DNA of 45,972 nt from Ornithinicoccus halotolerans (GTDB lineage: Bacteria; Actinomycetota; Actinomycetes; Actinomycetales; Dermatophilaceae). The DNA lies in NCBI RefSeq assembly GCF_009602535.1, contig NZ_WIQI01000013.1:1-45972 (forward strand), in the 5' to 3' direction. Both the position numbers and the translations under genes were made by a program. Shown in pieces: positions 34,202 through 42,953 of this stretch (the stretch's first letter is position 1; each line of letters opens with the position of its first letter). The notes below the pieces were generated by a model. It saw nothing but the letters and a program-made list of their open reading frames with translations, made no database searches and was not told the origin of the DNA.

Positions 34202-34747
34202 ATGTGGCAACGCATCCTGAGGCGCGGCGCCCGCATGGCAGCACGGACCGCCGCCAGGGAGGCCCGGCGGGCACGGCAGCGACAGCGCCGGGCCGGCCGG
34301 GCCGAGCAGGCCCGGCCTGTCGACCATCGCGAGCCGCCCCGCGGCTACCCAGGGGACTTCTCCGGGACGCCGCGCATGGCGTACCGGCCGGTGGACGACG
34401 GGCAGCCCGACCCCGGCGAGATCATCTGGACGTGGGTGCCCTTCGAAGAGGACCACTCCCGGGGCAAGGACCGGCCGGTGCTCGTCGTGGGCCGGGACGG
34501 GCGCTGGGTGCTCGGGTTGCAGCTGACCAGCAAGGACCACGACTTCGACGCCGAGCAGGAGGCTCGCGCGGGCCGCTACTGGGTCGACATCGGCACCGGC
34601 GACTGGGACCACCAGGGCCGGGCCAGCGAGGTGCGGGTCGACCGGGTGCTGCGGCTGGACCCCGACCGGCTGCGCCGGGAGGGCGCCGCGCTGGACCGTG
34701 CCCGCTACGAGCAGGTCGCAGCCGCCGTCCGCCAGCACGCGGGCTGA
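34202..34747 (+). CDS. PemK/MazF-like protein with Arg-rich N-terminal extension
   Basis: Residues 75-181 form a PemK/MazF-like barrel: GEIIWTWVPFEEDHSRGKDRPVLVV matches the usual GDIVWV...RPVLVV opening, followed by LGLQLTSKDH and a VDRVLRLD strand. The first 55 residues are a basic helical stretch (ARMAARTAAREARRARQR). Family members cut RNA when freed from an antitoxin, but no small antitoxin gene lies next to it, so it may have another role. TACCGT is exactly six bases before the ATG at 34202, as in leaderless actinobacterial transcripts, and no ribosome site is seen. Confidence 0.8.
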   Translation: MWQRILRRGARMAARTAAREARRARQRQRRAGRAEQARPVDHREPPRGYPGDFSGTPRMAYRPVDDGQPDPGEIIWTWVPFEEDHSRGKDRPVLVVGRDGRWVLGLQLTSKDHDFDAEQEARAGRYWVDIGTGDWDHQGRASEVRVDRVLRLDPDRLRREGAALDRARYEQVAAAVRQHAG

Positions 34748-34766
34748 GGCTGTGGAGGCCGGTGGG

Positions 34767-35864
34767 GTGAGCGCGAGCGGAGCGCGCGAGGAGTCGGTGC
34801 GCCGGGCCGGTCGCCGGTTCCTCCGTCCGATCCTGCTGGACCGACGGTTCGCGCTGGCGGTCAAGGCCGGCGTCGCTGCCGCGCTCGCCTGGAAGCTCGG
34901 GGACATCCTGCCCCCGGACTGGATGGCCGAGTACGCCTACTACGCCGCCATGGGCGCGATGTCGGTCATCTACCCGGTGGTCGGCGACTCGTTCAAGGAG
35001 GCGATGCGGGCCACTGCCGCCATCCTCATCGGGACGGTGCTCGCCTCGCTCATGCAGTGGTTCACCTGGCCCAACACCTTCACCGTCGGCCTGATCGTGC
35101 TGCTGGCGGCGCTGGCCAGCAACCTGCGCTTCCTCGGTGCCCAGCGCTCCTGGGTGCCGATGGCCGCGCTGTTCGTGCTGGTCTTCTCCGGGGACCCGCC
35201 CCGGGACTACGTGCTGGCCTACACCAGTCAGGTCGTGCTCGGGGCAGCCGTCGGCCTGGGGGTGAACTACGCGCTGGTGCCGTCGCTGAACCTGACCAGC
35301 CTCGGTGCGGCCATCGACAACCTGCGCGAGGAGGTGATCCGGCAGCTGCGGCAGATCCAGCAGGTGCTGGAGGCGGAGGCCGCCGCCGACGACGGCACCC
35401 TCGCTCAGGCGGTGGAGGCGCTGGAGCTGGACCGCGACGCGCTGCGCGACTCCCTGGAGGAGGTGCGCCGGTCCCAGCGCGGCAACCCGCGTGCCCGCCG
35501 CTACCTGGAGTCCCGACAGCGGCTCCGCAGGCACGCGGAGGGGCTGGGCCGGATCGCCTTCCTGGTCCAGGACGTGGGGGTCGTGCTGCGGGAGTTCGAG
35601 GTGGACCGCTACCACGTGCTCGAGGGGCAGCTGCGGGAGCGTACCGGGCGGGCCTTCGGGGCGATCGCCGACCTGCTGGAGCAGCCCGCGGACGAGACCC
35701 GCGAGGCCGCCGAGCAGGCCGTGCTCGCGTTGATGGACGGCATCGAGGAGAGGACCTTCGAGGACCGCCAGGGCCGCTACCTCGCCGGGGTGGTGGGGGT
35801 GTCGGCCCAGCGGTGCCTGCAGACCTTCGGGACCCACCTGGCCCCGCCGGGCGGCCGACAGTGA
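34767..35864 (+). CDS. FUSC/aromatic-acid-exporter-like membrane protein
   Basis: The 365-residue protein has an N-terminal membrane half of about five segments (FALAVKAGVAAALAWKLG, AAMGAMSVIYPVVGDSFKEA, IGTVLASLMQWFTW, VGLIVLLAALASNL, MAALFVLVFSG), as in FUSC/ArAE exporters. A cytoplasmic coiled-coil-rich half follows (REEVIRQLRQIQQVLEAEAA and beyond). Only one such module is present, so it probably forms oligomers. The substrate is unknown. The GTG at 34767 is chosen because GGAGG lies 8 bases upstream; a GTG at 34752 is possible. It follows the PemK-like gene by 19 bases. Confidence 0.8.
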   Translation: MSASGAREESVRRAGRRFLRPILLDRRFALAVKAGVAAALAWKLGDILPPDWMAEYAYYAAMGAMSVIYPVVGDSFKEAMRATAAILIGTVLASLMQWFTWPNTFTVGLIVLLAALASNLRFLGAQRSWVPMAALFVLVFSGDPPRDYVLAYTSQVVLGAAVGLGVNYALVPSLNLTSLGAAIDNLREEVIRQLRQIQQVLEAEAAADDGTLAQAVEALELDRDALRDSLEEVRRSQRGNPRARRYLESRQRLRRHAEGLGRIAFLVQDVGVVLREFEVDRYHVLEGQLRERTGRAFGAIADLLEQPADETREAAEQAVLALMDGIEERTFEDRQGRYLAGVVGVSAQRCLQTFGTHLAPPGGRQ

Positions 35865-35920
35865 GGCGCGTGCCGCCCGGACCGGCCAGGTCAGCGAAGA
35901 GGGGACGCACCTGACCGGTC

Positions 35921-35940
35921 CGGGGCGGCTGTCCGCCCCG
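35921..35940. terminator. Hairpin between convergent FUSC and HtrA-like genes
   Basis: CGGGGCGG and CCGCCCCG form an 8-bp stem with a CTGT loop, and a second CCCGGGGCGG arm follows that could pair alternatively. It lies between stops at 35864 (+) and 35951 (-). Confidence 0.6.
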
Positions 35941-35950
35941 CCCGGGGCGG

Positions 35951-37135
35951 TTACTGCTCGTCCGGGCGGGTGTCGAGGGTGACGGTGGCCTCCTGCTCCT
36001 CGCCGTCGCGCAGGTAGCTGAGCACTGCCTCCTCGCCGGCGGTGCGGGCCCGCACCTGCGCGACGAGGGCCACCGCGCTGTCGACGCGCTCGCCGTCGAT
36101 GGCGGTGATGACGTCGCCGCGCTGCAGCCCGGCGGTCTCGGCGGGGGAGCCCTCCTCGACCTGGGTGACGCCGGCCGCGGAGATCACCGCGCCGTCCGCC
36201 TCGGCCTCGGCGTCGGCCAGCCCCACGCCCACGAAGGCGTGCTCCACCGTGCCGTCCTCCAGCAGCTGGCCGACGACCGACTCGGCCACCCCGACCGGGA
36301 TGGCGAACCCGATACCGATGTTGCCGGCCTGGCCGCCCGCCCCCTGGGAGAGGCTGGCGATGGATGAGTTGATGCCGACCAGCCGGCCGGAGGCGTCCAC
36401 GAGCGCGCCGCCGGAGTTCCCCGGGTTGATGGGGGCGCTGGTCTGGATGGCGTTGGTGACCACGGGCTGACCACCTGCGGCGCCCGGGCCGACGGACTGG
36501 GTGGTGACCGGCCGGTCCAGGGCGCTGACGATCCCGGTGGTGACCGTCCCGGACAGGCCCAGCGGGTTGCCCACCGCCATGACCGGCGCACCGACCCCCA
36601 GCTCCTGGTCGTCGCCGACCTGGACGGGGGTCAGGTCGTCCGGGCCCTCCGCCAGCTGCAGCACCGCAAGGTCGGTCGCGACGTCAGTCCCCACCACGTC
36701 GGCCTGGTAGCCGCGGCCGTCGGACAGCGTCACGCGCACCTGGTCCGCCCCCGCCACGACGTGGGCGTTGGTGACGACGTGGCCCTCGCCGTCCCAGATC
36801 ACGCCGGAGCCGGCGCCGCCGCCCTGGCCGCTGCCGGAGCCCACCGTGATGGCCACCGAGCTCGGAGTGACCTGGTCGGCGACCTGCCCCCAGTCCACCG
36901 AGTCAGCGAGCGAGGCGTTGGCGGCCGAGGGCGCCGCCGTCTCGGGCTGCGCCGCACCGTCCGTGGCGGTCTCGGTGACGATCGGGGCGTCGTCGTCGGC
37001 CAGCTGCACCACGCCAGCGGTGCCGGCGGTCGCCAGCGCGGCCGACAGCAGGCCGACCGCCAGCAGCGCCCCCCAGCCGGGTCGCCGGTCGCGGGCGGGG
37101 GGCGGGGCAGAGTGTGGCTGCATGGGGTAGGTCAT
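35951..37135 (-). CDS. HtrA/DegP-like membrane-anchored serine protease with PDZ domain
   Basis: The 394-residue protein has a cytoplasmic Pro-rich start, a single membrane helix (GALLAVGLLSAALATAGTAG, about residues 23-42), and an extracellular trypsin-like domain with the triad His (VVTNAHVVAG), Asp (VATDLAVLQLAEG) and Ser (INPGNSGGALVD). A C-terminal PDZ domain follows (VEEGSPAETAGLQRGDVITAIDG). It degrades or checks misfolded proteins at the cell surface. ATG at 37135 follows GGAAGGAG; the open frame upstream of it has no protein-like content. A GTnnC-N6-GTAAC box lies 160 bases upstream. Confidence 0.93.
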   Translation of the reverse strand: MTYPMQPHSAPPPARDRRPGWGALLAVGLLSAALATAGTAGVVQLADDDAPIVTETATDGAAQPETAAPSAANASLADSVDWGQVADQVTPSSVAITVGSGSGQGGGAGSGVIWDGEGHVVTNAHVVAGADQVRVTLSDGRGYQADVVGTDVATDLAVLQLAEGPDDLTPVQVGDDQELGVGAPVMAVGNPLGLSGTVTTGIVSALDRPVTTQSVGPGAAGGQPVVTNAIQTSAPINPGNSGGALVDASGRLVGINSSIASLSQGAGGQAGNIGIGFAIPVGVAESVVGQLLEDGTVEHAFVGVGLADAEAEADGAVISAAGVTQVEEGSPAETAGLQRGDVITAIDGERVDSAVALVAQVRARTAGEEAVLSYLRDGEEQEATVTLDTRPDEQ

Positions 37136-37295
37136 CACGGGCTCCTTCCGTGGCACGGGCCGAGCGGCCAGGCCGGGGACAGGTTCCAGTGGACCATCCG
37201 GCCCTCGGGGCCGGCTGGGTCGCTGCTGGGCCTCCGCTGAACGCCGCAGCGGGGCGCTGGTCCTCCCGCCACGGCCGCCATGGGTGGTGGTTTTG

Positions 37296-37311
37296 GTTGC
37301 GAACGGGTAAC
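37296..37311. promoter_or_regulatory. GTTGC-N6-GTAAC box between the protease gene and ehuB
   Basis: GTTGCGAACGGGTAAC has the same half-site spacing as the two rpf boxes (18000, 19159), and GTAACGAT after it is shared with the 19159 site (GTAACGAT). It lies in a 448-base intergenic region (37136-37583) between divergent genes; apart from this box and the promoter at 37455 I see nothing else in it. Confidence 0.45.
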
Positions 37312-37454
37312 GATCGGCACGCGCGTTGCCGGTTCCCCGCAGCCCGCCGGAGACGCGTCCGGGGGTACGTTCCTGCAGGTCAGCGCGGGTCACTGGACAA
37401 CTTCTGGCGCGCCCCCACCGCGGTGGGCGAGCCGGCGCGCGGGGAGGTGGGTGG

Positions 37455-37483
37455 TTGAGCCGGTGATGGCCTCGCCCTACGGT
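37455..37483 (+). promoter_or_regulatory. Probable sigma-70-type promoter of ehuBCDA
   Basis: TTGAGC (37455-37460) and TACGGT (37478-37483) are separated by 17 bases and lie about 100 bases upstream of ehuB, on its strand. Confidence 0.55.
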
Positions 37484-37583
37484 CATCGCAGTAGTTCCGA
37501 GTCCAATCGGGGCGGCGTGTTCCCACCGGCCGTGACGCCGGTGCGGGTGGCATGTGCCTCGTCCGACCGAAAGGACGATCGAA

Positions 37584-38552
37584 ATGTCCCTGTCCAGGAC
37601 GCGTATGGGCGGCGTGGCCGCCCTCGCCGCGAGCGGCGCCATGGTGCTGGCCGCCTGCGGTGACGACAACGGGGGGTCCGACGGCGGTTCCGGTGGTGGT
37701 ACCGGCGACGGTGGTGGCGGCGAGGCCAGCACCCTCGAGCAGCTGCAGGAGGAGGGCAGCATCACCGTCGGGTTCGCCGGTGAGGAGCCCTACAGCTACC
37801 AGGATGAGAACGGCGAGCTCACCGGTGCCACCATCGAGCTGCACCGGGAGGTCTTCAGTGCCCTGGGCATCGACGAGGTCGAGGGCCAGCTGGTGGAGTG
37901 GGACGCCCTGATCCCCGGGCTCAACGCCGGGCGCTTCGACGCGATCTCGGCCGGCATGTCCATCCTGCCGGAGCGGTGCGCGCAGGCCGACTTCGGCGAC
38001 CCGGAGATCATGTACACCACGGCCCTGCTCGTGCCCGAGGGCAACCCGATGGACCTGCACAACATGCAGGACATCCAGGAGGCCGACGCCACGCTCGCCG
38101 TGATGAGTGGCGCCATCGAGCAGGGCTACGCCGACGAGATGGGTATCCAGACCCAGACCGTCAACAGCCCGCAGGACGGGCTGGACCAGGTCGTCAACGG
38201 CCGCGCCGACGTCTACGCGCTGACCGGCATCTCGCTGCGTGCCATGGCCGAGAACAACGCGGACGCCCCGGTCGAGGTCACCGACTCCTTCGTCGCCGTC
38301 GTCAACGGTGTCGAGCAGGTCGGCGCTGGCGCCACCGTCTTCCGGCAGGAGGACGACGCCCTGCGCGAGGCCTACAACGAGGAGCTGGCCAACATCGTCG
38401 ACGACCCGGCTGAGTATGAGCGGGTCCTCGGCCCGTTCGGCTTCACCGAGGCCGAGCGCCCGCCGGAGGACATCACCACGGAGATGCTGTGCGAGGGCGA
38501 GCTGCCCCAGGTTGACGAAGGGGACGACGCCGCCGAAACCACCGATTCGTGA
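37584..38552 (+). CDS. ehuB: Ectoine/hydroxyectoine ABC transporter substrate-binding lipoprotein
   Basis: The 322-residue lipoprotein has a short signal peptide with lipobox LAAC (residues 21-24), a Gly/Ser/Asp linker, and a type II binding fold with the EhuB landmarks: ITVGFAGEEPYSYQDENGELTG, VEWDALIPGLNAGRFDAIS and a run of ILPERCAQADFGDP. EhuB binds ectoine and hydroxyectoine. It is encoded first, with permease and ATPase genes following by 4-base or longer overlaps, the order found in ehuBCDA operons. ATG at 37584 follows AAAGGACG. The last residues are acidic. Compatible-solute uptake fits a desiccation-tolerant soil or rock organism. Confidence 0.9.
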   Translation: MSLSRTRMGGVAALAASGAMVLAACGDDNGGSDGGSGGGTGDGGGGEASTLEQLQEEGSITVGFAGEEPYSYQDENGELTGATIELHREVFSALGIDEVEGQLVEWDALIPGLNAGRFDAISAGMSILPERCAQADFGDPEIMYTTALLVPEGNPMDLHNMQDIQEADATLAVMSGAIEQGYADEMGIQTQTVNSPQDGLDQVVNGRADVYALTGISLRAMAENNADAPVEVTDSFVAVVNGVEQVGAGATVFRQEDDALREAYNEELANIVDDPAEYERVLGPFGFTEAERPPEDITTEMLCEGELPQVDEGDDAAETTDS

Positions 38553-39259
38553 GCGATCTGCTCGACACGCTGGCAGCGGCGTCGCCGCAGCTGTGGGAGG
38601 GCACCCTCGTCACCCTGCAGCTGACCTTCGGCGGCGCCGCGCTGGCGTTCCTCGTCGCGGTGGGGCTCGGCCTGGCAGCGCTCTCGCCGTGGGTCATCGT
38701 GCGCACGCTGGTGCGGGTGATCGTGGAGCTCTTCCGCGGCACCTCGCTGGTGGTGCAGGTGTTCTTCCTGTTCTACGTGCTGCCGCTGTGGGGCGTCGAG
38801 CTCGCGCCGTACACCACCGGGATTCTCGCGCTCGGGCTCAACTACGGGGCCTACGGGTCCGAGGTGGTGCGTGGCTCGCTGACCTCGGTGCCCCAGGGGC
38901 AGTGGGAGACCACCACCGCGCTGTCGATGTCGTGGCTGCACAAGATGCGCCGCGTGATCTGGCCGCAGGCCTGGGCGCTGATGCTGCCCGGGCTCAACAA
39001 CCTGCTGATCATGCTGGTCAAGGGCACCGCGCTGGCGAGCTTCTTCCTGATGAACGACCTCACCTTCGTCAGCGACCAGATGCGACGCACCGCCGGCACG
39101 TTCACCTCCTACGGGATCGCGATGGTGATCTACCTGCTCATCGCGCTGGCGCTGTCGTGGGCGCTGCGGGTGCTGGAGGCCCGGGCGTTGCGCCGGCTCG
39201 GGCTGCGTGAGCCGACCAAGGGCGAGACCGCCAAGGCCACGGCGGAGGCGGTCGCATGA
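38549..39259 (+). CDS. ehuC: Ectoine/hydroxyectoine ABC transporter permease
   Basis: The 236-residue permease of the polar-amino-acid type has about five membrane segments: LVTLQLTFGGAALAFLVAV first, then ELFRGTSLVVQVFFLFYVL, ILALGLNYGAYGSEVVRGS with the EAA-loop region VPQGQWETTTAL, and LLIMLVKGTALASFFLM. It pairs with EhuD to make the membrane pore. The GTG at 38549 overlaps the ehuB stop by 4 bases; the stop overlaps the ehuD ATG by 4. A second permease gene follows at once, as usual for this family. Confidence 0.92.
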   Translation: MSDLLDTLAAASPQLWEGTLVTLQLTFGGAALAFLVAVGLGLAALSPWVIVRTLVRVIVELFRGTSLVVQVFFLFYVLPLWGVELAPYTTGILALGLNYGAYGSEVVRGSLTSVPQGQWETTTALSMSWLHKMRRVIWPQAWALMLPGLNNLLIMLVKGTALASFFLMNDLTFVSDQMRRTAGTFTSYGIAMVIYLLIALALSWALRVLEARALRRLGLREPTKGETAKATAEAVA

Positions 39260-39894
39260 CGTGGGACACGGAGTTTGCCCTCAGCGTCTTCCCGGAGCTG
39301 CTGTCGGCGTTCGTGCGGGTGACCCTGCTGGTCACCGTGGTGGGCTCGCTCATGGCGGCGGCCCTGGGCCTGGTCTGGGCGATCACGCAGCGGAGCCTGG
39401 GGCGGCGCAGCCTGCCGCTGCGATGGGTCCTGGACTTCATCCGGATGACCCCGATCCCGGTGCAGCTGCTGTTCGTGTACTACACGTTCAACAACCTGTC
39501 GGCGCTGACCGTGGGCATCCTGGTGTTCGGCATCCACTACTCCACCTACATGGCGGAGTCCTACCGGGCCGGCATCGAGTCGATCCGCAAGGGCCAGTGG
39601 GAGGCCGCGACGGCGCTGAGCCTGCCGCCGCACCGCACCTGGCGGGCCGTCATCCTGCCGCAGGCGCTGCGGGCCACGCTGCCCTCGCTGGGCAACTGGG
39701 CGATCGCGATGTTCAAGGACACCCCGTTCCTGATCTTCATCGGGGTACTGGAGATGGTCACCGTCGCCCGCCAGATCGGCGGCAGCACCTTCCGCTACAC
39801 CGAGACGTTCACCATCGCCGGCCTGATCTTCCTGGCGGCCAGCTACCCCACGGCCATCCTCATGCGGAGACTGGAGAAGAGACTTGCCTACTGA
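39256..39894 (+). CDS. ehuD: Ectoine/hydroxyectoine ABC transporter permease
   Basis: The 212-residue permease has FVRVTLLVTVVGSLMAAALGL first, then LDFIRMTPIPVQLLFVYYTF, GILVFGIHYSTYMAESYRAGI with the coupling loop SIRKGQWEAATALSL, and MFKDTPFLIFIGVLEMV. It is a sister of the upstream permease and likely a heterodimer partner. ATG at 39256 forms a 4-base overlap with ehuC. Its 3' end overlaps the start of the ATPase gene by 11 bases if that gene uses its TTG. Confidence 0.92.
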   Translation: MTWDTEFALSVFPELLSAFVRVTLLVTVVGSLMAAALGLVWAITQRSLGRRSLPLRWVLDFIRMTPIPVQLLFVYYTFNNLSALTVGILVFGIHYSTYMAESYRAGIESIRKGQWEAATALSLPPHRTWRAVILPQALRATLPSLGNWAIAMFKDTPFLIFIGVLEMVTVARQIGGSTFRYTETFTIAGLIFLAASYPTAILMRRLEKRLAY

Positions 39895-40660
39895 CACGAC
39901 GCCGATGATCCACTTCCAGGACGTCGTCAAGCGGTTCGGCGACACCACGGTCCTGGACGGGCTCGACTTCACCGTGGCCCCCGGGGAGCGGGTCACCCTC
40001 ATCGGCCCCAGCGGGTCGGGCAAGACCACCATCCTGCGACTGCTGATGACCCTGGAGGACCTGACCGAGGGGTTCATCTACGTCGACGGGGAGCCGCTGA
40101 CCCACGAGCTGCGCGACGGCAAGCGGGTGGCCCGCCGCCCCCGGGACGTCAGCAAGACCCGCCGCCGCATCGGCATGGTGTTCCAGCAGTTCAACCTCTT
40201 CCCCAACATGTCGGTGCTCGAGAACATCACCGAGGCACCCATCCACGTGCTCGGCAAGCCCAAGCAGGAGGCCCGCGAGGACGCGCTGCGGATCCTGGAG
40301 CAGGTGGGGCTGCGCGAGCGCGCCAACGCCCACCCGATGCAGCTCTCCGGCGGCCAGCAGCAGCGGGTGGCGATTGCGCGCGCGCTGGCCATGCACCCCG
40401 AGATCCTGCTGCTGGACGAGGTCACCTCGGCGCTGGACCCCGAGCTGGTCGGCGACGTGCTGGAGGTGCTGCGGGAGATCGCCCGCACCACCAACATCAC
40501 CATGCTGATCGTCACCCACGAGATGCAGTTCGCCCGTGACGTCTCCAACCGGGTGCTGATGTTCGACAGCGGCCGGATCCTCGAGGAGGCCGAGCCGGAC
40601 AAGATGTTCAGTCATCCCGAGCACGAGCGGACCCGGCGCTTCCTGCAGGCGATCCTGTAG
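39884..40660 (+). CDS. ehuA: Ectoine/hydroxyectoine ABC transporter ATP-binding protein
   Basis: The 258-residue ATPase has Walker A GPSGSGKTT, the Q-loop VFQQFNLFPNMSVLEN, the signature LSGGQQQRVAIARAL, Walker B LLLDEVTSALDPE and the His-loop VTHEMQFA, all in the amino-acid-importer style. It drives uptake through EhuC/EhuD. The TTG at 39884 has GGAGAAGAGAC before it and adds MPTDTTP; the ATG at 39905 is an alternative that would begin at IHFQDV. The gene ends 3 bases before the convergent histidine kinase gene, with no terminator between. Confidence 0.92.
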   Translation: MPTDTTPMIHFQDVVKRFGDTTVLDGLDFTVAPGERVTLIGPSGSGKTTILRLLMTLEDLTEGFIYVDGEPLTHELRDGKRVARRPRDVSKTRRRIGMVFQQFNLFPNMSVLENITEAPIHVLGKPKQEAREDALRILEQVGLRERANAHPMQLSGGQQQRVAIARALAMHPEILLLDEVTSALDPELVGDVLEVLREIARTTNITMLIVTHEMQFARDVSNRVLMFDSGRILEEAEPDKMFSHPEHERTRRFLQAIL

Positions 40661-40663
40661 CGG

Positions 40664-42169
40664 CTACTCCTCCGCGGCGCCCTGCCGCGCCGGCAGGCTG
40701 ACCGCGAACGTGGCGCCGCCGCCGGGCGTGGGCCGGTGCCGCACCGACCCGCCGTGCTGGCCCACGATCGCGGCGACGATCGGCAGCCCCAGCCCGGTGC
40801 CGCCGCGGGCCCGGCTGCGGCTGGGGTCGGCGCGGAAGAACCGCTCGAACACCCGGGCGGCCGCCCCCTCGTCGATGCCCTCGCCGTGGTCGCGCACCTC
40901 CACCAGGCACCAGCCGTCCGCCCGGCCCAGCGCCACCTCCACCGGGGTGCCGTCGGGCGTGTGGGACAGCGCGTTGGCCACCAGGTTGGTCAGCAGCTGC
41001 CGCAGCGCGTTGTCGTCACCCGTGGTGACCACCGGGCCCTGCCGGTCATCGGTGCCCTCCACCCGGGTCAGCGTGATGCGGCGGTCGGGCGCGCGGACCC
41101 GCGCGTCCTGGACGATGTCGGCCGCCAGCACCGTCAGGTCGACGGGGGCCCGGTCCACCGACGGCCCACTGTCCAGCCGGGTCAGCAGCAGCAGGTCCTC
41201 CACCAGGCGCGACATCCGGCGGGCCTCGTCCTCGATGCGCCGCATCGCCTGCGCGACGTCGTCGGGCTCACGCACCCCGCCCACCCGGTAGAGCTCGGCG
41301 TAGCCGCGCACCGTGGCCAGCGGGGTGCGCAGCTCGTGAGAGGCATCGGCCACGAAGGTGCGCATCCGCTCCTCGGAGGCCTCCCGCACCGCGAACGAGG
41401 CCTCCACGTGCGCGAGCATCCGGTTGAGCGAGTTCGACAGCGAGGCCACCTCGTCGCGGCCCCCGCGCTGGGGGATGCGCCGGGCCAGGTCCCCCGCGGC
41501 GATCGCGGCCGCCGTGTCCTCGATGCGCGACAGCGGCCGGAACGCCCGGCGCACCCCGACCCAGCCGAGCAGGGCCACCGCCACCAGGGTCGAGCCGCCG
41601 ACCAGGCCGGTCAGCACCCACAGCTGGTGCACGGTGTTGTCGACCGAGGTCAGCGGCAGCGCGACCGCGAGGGTCCCCTCGCCGGTGCTCATCCGCCGCA
41701 CCAGCACCCGCCACTCGGTGGAGCTCTCGACGGAGGACACGGTGAACGGCCCCTGCTCGACCCGGCCGTCGTCCCACTCGATGCGGCCGAGGTCGGGTTG
41801 GGCCTGCACCTGCGCCGGCGTGGTCCACACGTAGAGCGCGTCGCTGTCCTCGCGGGGCGTGATGGCCACGTAGTAGGCGTTGGGCGGCACCGTCTCGCCG
41901 CTGCCCTCGCCGCCGCGGAGGTCGGCGTAGGCCATCCGGCCCAGCGGCTCGATGTAGGCGCGCAGCTCGGCGTCGGTGCGGTCGGTGAGGTAATCCCGCA
42001 GCAGGGTCGCCGTCAACGTCGTGGTGACGGCGTAGGCGGCCAGCACCAGCAGCACCACCACGGTGACCAGGCGCGCGGTGAGCGACAGGTCGTGCAGCCG
42101 GGTCCGCAGCCGCTCCCGGATCCCGGCAGCGGATCCCTCCTCGGTGGTGGCGGGTGCGGGACTGCTCAC
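40664..42169 (-). CDS. Two-component sensor histidine kinase (HAMP type)
   Basis: The 501-residue kinase has two membrane helices (LVTVVVLLVLAAYAVTTTLT at about 35 and LVGGSTLVAVALLGWVG at about 190) around an extracellular sensor loop. A HAMP linker follows (RAFRPLSRIEDTAAAIAAGD), then the phospho-acceptor DASHELRTPLATVRGYAELY, an N-box LLTNLVANALSH, GEGIDEGAAARVFERFFR and GGTGLGLPIV. It phosphorylates its own His and then the response regulator encoded just before it. The GTG at 42169 overlaps the regulator stop by 4 bases. Signal unknown; the group resembles TcrY/MprB-like systems. Confidence 0.93.
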   Translation of the reverse strand: MSSPAPATTEEGSAAGIRERLRTRLHDLSLTARLVTVVVLLVLAAYAVTTTLTATLLRDYLTDRTDAELRAYIEPLGRMAYADLRGGEGSGETVPPNAYYVAITPREDSDALYVWTTPAQVQAQPDLGRIEWDDGRVEQGPFTVSSVESSTEWRVLVRRMSTGEGTLAVALPLTSVDNTVHQLWVLTGLVGGSTLVAVALLGWVGVRRAFRPLSRIEDTAAAIAAGDLARRIPQRGGRDEVASLSNSLNRMLAHVEASFAVREASEERMRTFVADASHELRTPLATVRGYAELYRVGGVREPDDVAQAMRRIEDEARRMSRLVEDLLLLTRLDSGPSVDRAPVDLTVLAADIVQDARVRAPDRRITLTRVEGTDDRQGPVVTTGDDNALRQLLTNLVANALSHTPDGTPVEVALGRADGWCLVEVRDHGEGIDEGAAARVFERFFRADPSRSRARGGTGLGLPIVAAIVGQHGGSVRHRPTPGGGATFAVSLPARQGAAEE

Positions 42170-42870
42170 GCGTCCTCGCGCGGCTCCCGGAGCACATACC
42201 CGACGCCCCGCTTGGTGTGGATCATCGGGGGCCCGACGACGTCGATCTTGCGGCGCAGGTAGGAGATGTAGGACTCCACGATCCCCATCTCGCCGCGGAA
42301 GTCGTAGTCCCAGACGTGGTCGAGGATCTGAGCCTTGGACAGGACCCGGCCCCGGTTGAGCATGAGGTAGCGCAGCAGCTTGAACTCGGTGGGGGAGACC
42401 TCGATGACGGTGCCGGCCCGGCGCACCTCGTGGGAGTCCTCGTCCAGCTCCAGGTCGCCGACCCGCACCAGGGTCTCGTCCTCCTCGGCGGTCGGCCGGG
42501 TGCGCCGCAGCACCGCGCGGATCCGGGCCACCACCTCCTCCAGGCTGAACGGCTTGGTGACGTAGTCGTCACCGCCGACGGTCAGCCCCTTGAGCTTGTC
42601 GTCCAGGGAGTCCCGGGCGGTGAGGAAGACGATCGGCAGGTCCCGGCCCTGGTCGCGCAACTTGCGGGTGACCGTAAAGCCGTCCATGTCCGGCAGCATC
42701 ACGTCGAGCACGGCCAGGTCGGGGTCGTGCTCGCGGGCCAGCTGGAGGGCGGTGGCGCCGTCGGGGGCGGCGTGCACCTCGAACCCGGCGAACTTCAGGC
42801 TGGTGGCCAGCAGCTCGCGGATGTTGGTCTCGTCCTCGACGACGAGGAGGGTCGCCTCAGCGGTGGTCAT
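42166..42870 (-). CDS. OmpR-family response regulator
   Basis: The 234-residue regulator has a receiver domain (LLVVEDETNIRELLATSL; phospho-acceptor Asp in LAVLDVMLPDMDGF, Thr in FLTARDS, Lys in YVTKPFSLEE) and a C-terminal winged helix (EVSPTEFKLLRYLMLNRGRV, then ESYISYLRRKID and KRGVGYVLRE). It binds DNA as a dimer at direct repeats. The ATG at 42870 is preceded by an 11-bp direct repeat that is its likely autoregulatory site. It forms an operon with the kinase. Confidence 0.95.
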   Translation of the reverse strand: MTTAEATLLVVEDETNIRELLATSLKFAGFEVHAAPDGATALQLAREHDPDLAVLDVMLPDMDGFTVTRKLRDQGRDLPIVFLTARDSLDDKLKGLTVGGDDYVTKPFSLEEVVARIRAVLRRTRPTAEEDETLVRVGDLELDEDSHEVRRAGTVIEVSPTEFKLLRYLMLNRGRVLSKAQILDHVWDYDFRGEMGIVESYISYLRRKIDVVGPPMIHTKRGVGYVLREPREDA

Positions 42871-42888
42871 GGCTCCCAGTCTGCGACC

Positions 42889-42910
42889 GCAGGCTGAGTG
42901 CTGGCTGAGT
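42889..42910 (-). promoter_or_regulatory. 11-bp direct repeat upstream of the response regulator gene
   Basis: GCAGGCTGAGT (42889-42899) is followed directly by GCTGGCTGAGT (42900-42910); one base in eleven differs. Two half-sites one helical turn apart are how OmpR-type regulators bind. It lies about 20-40 bases upstream of the gene, consistent with autoregulation. Confidence 0.65.
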
Positions 42911-42953
42911 ATGGCCTGGACGGGCAGGCGGGCCGGGCGCGACGGCGGTGCCC

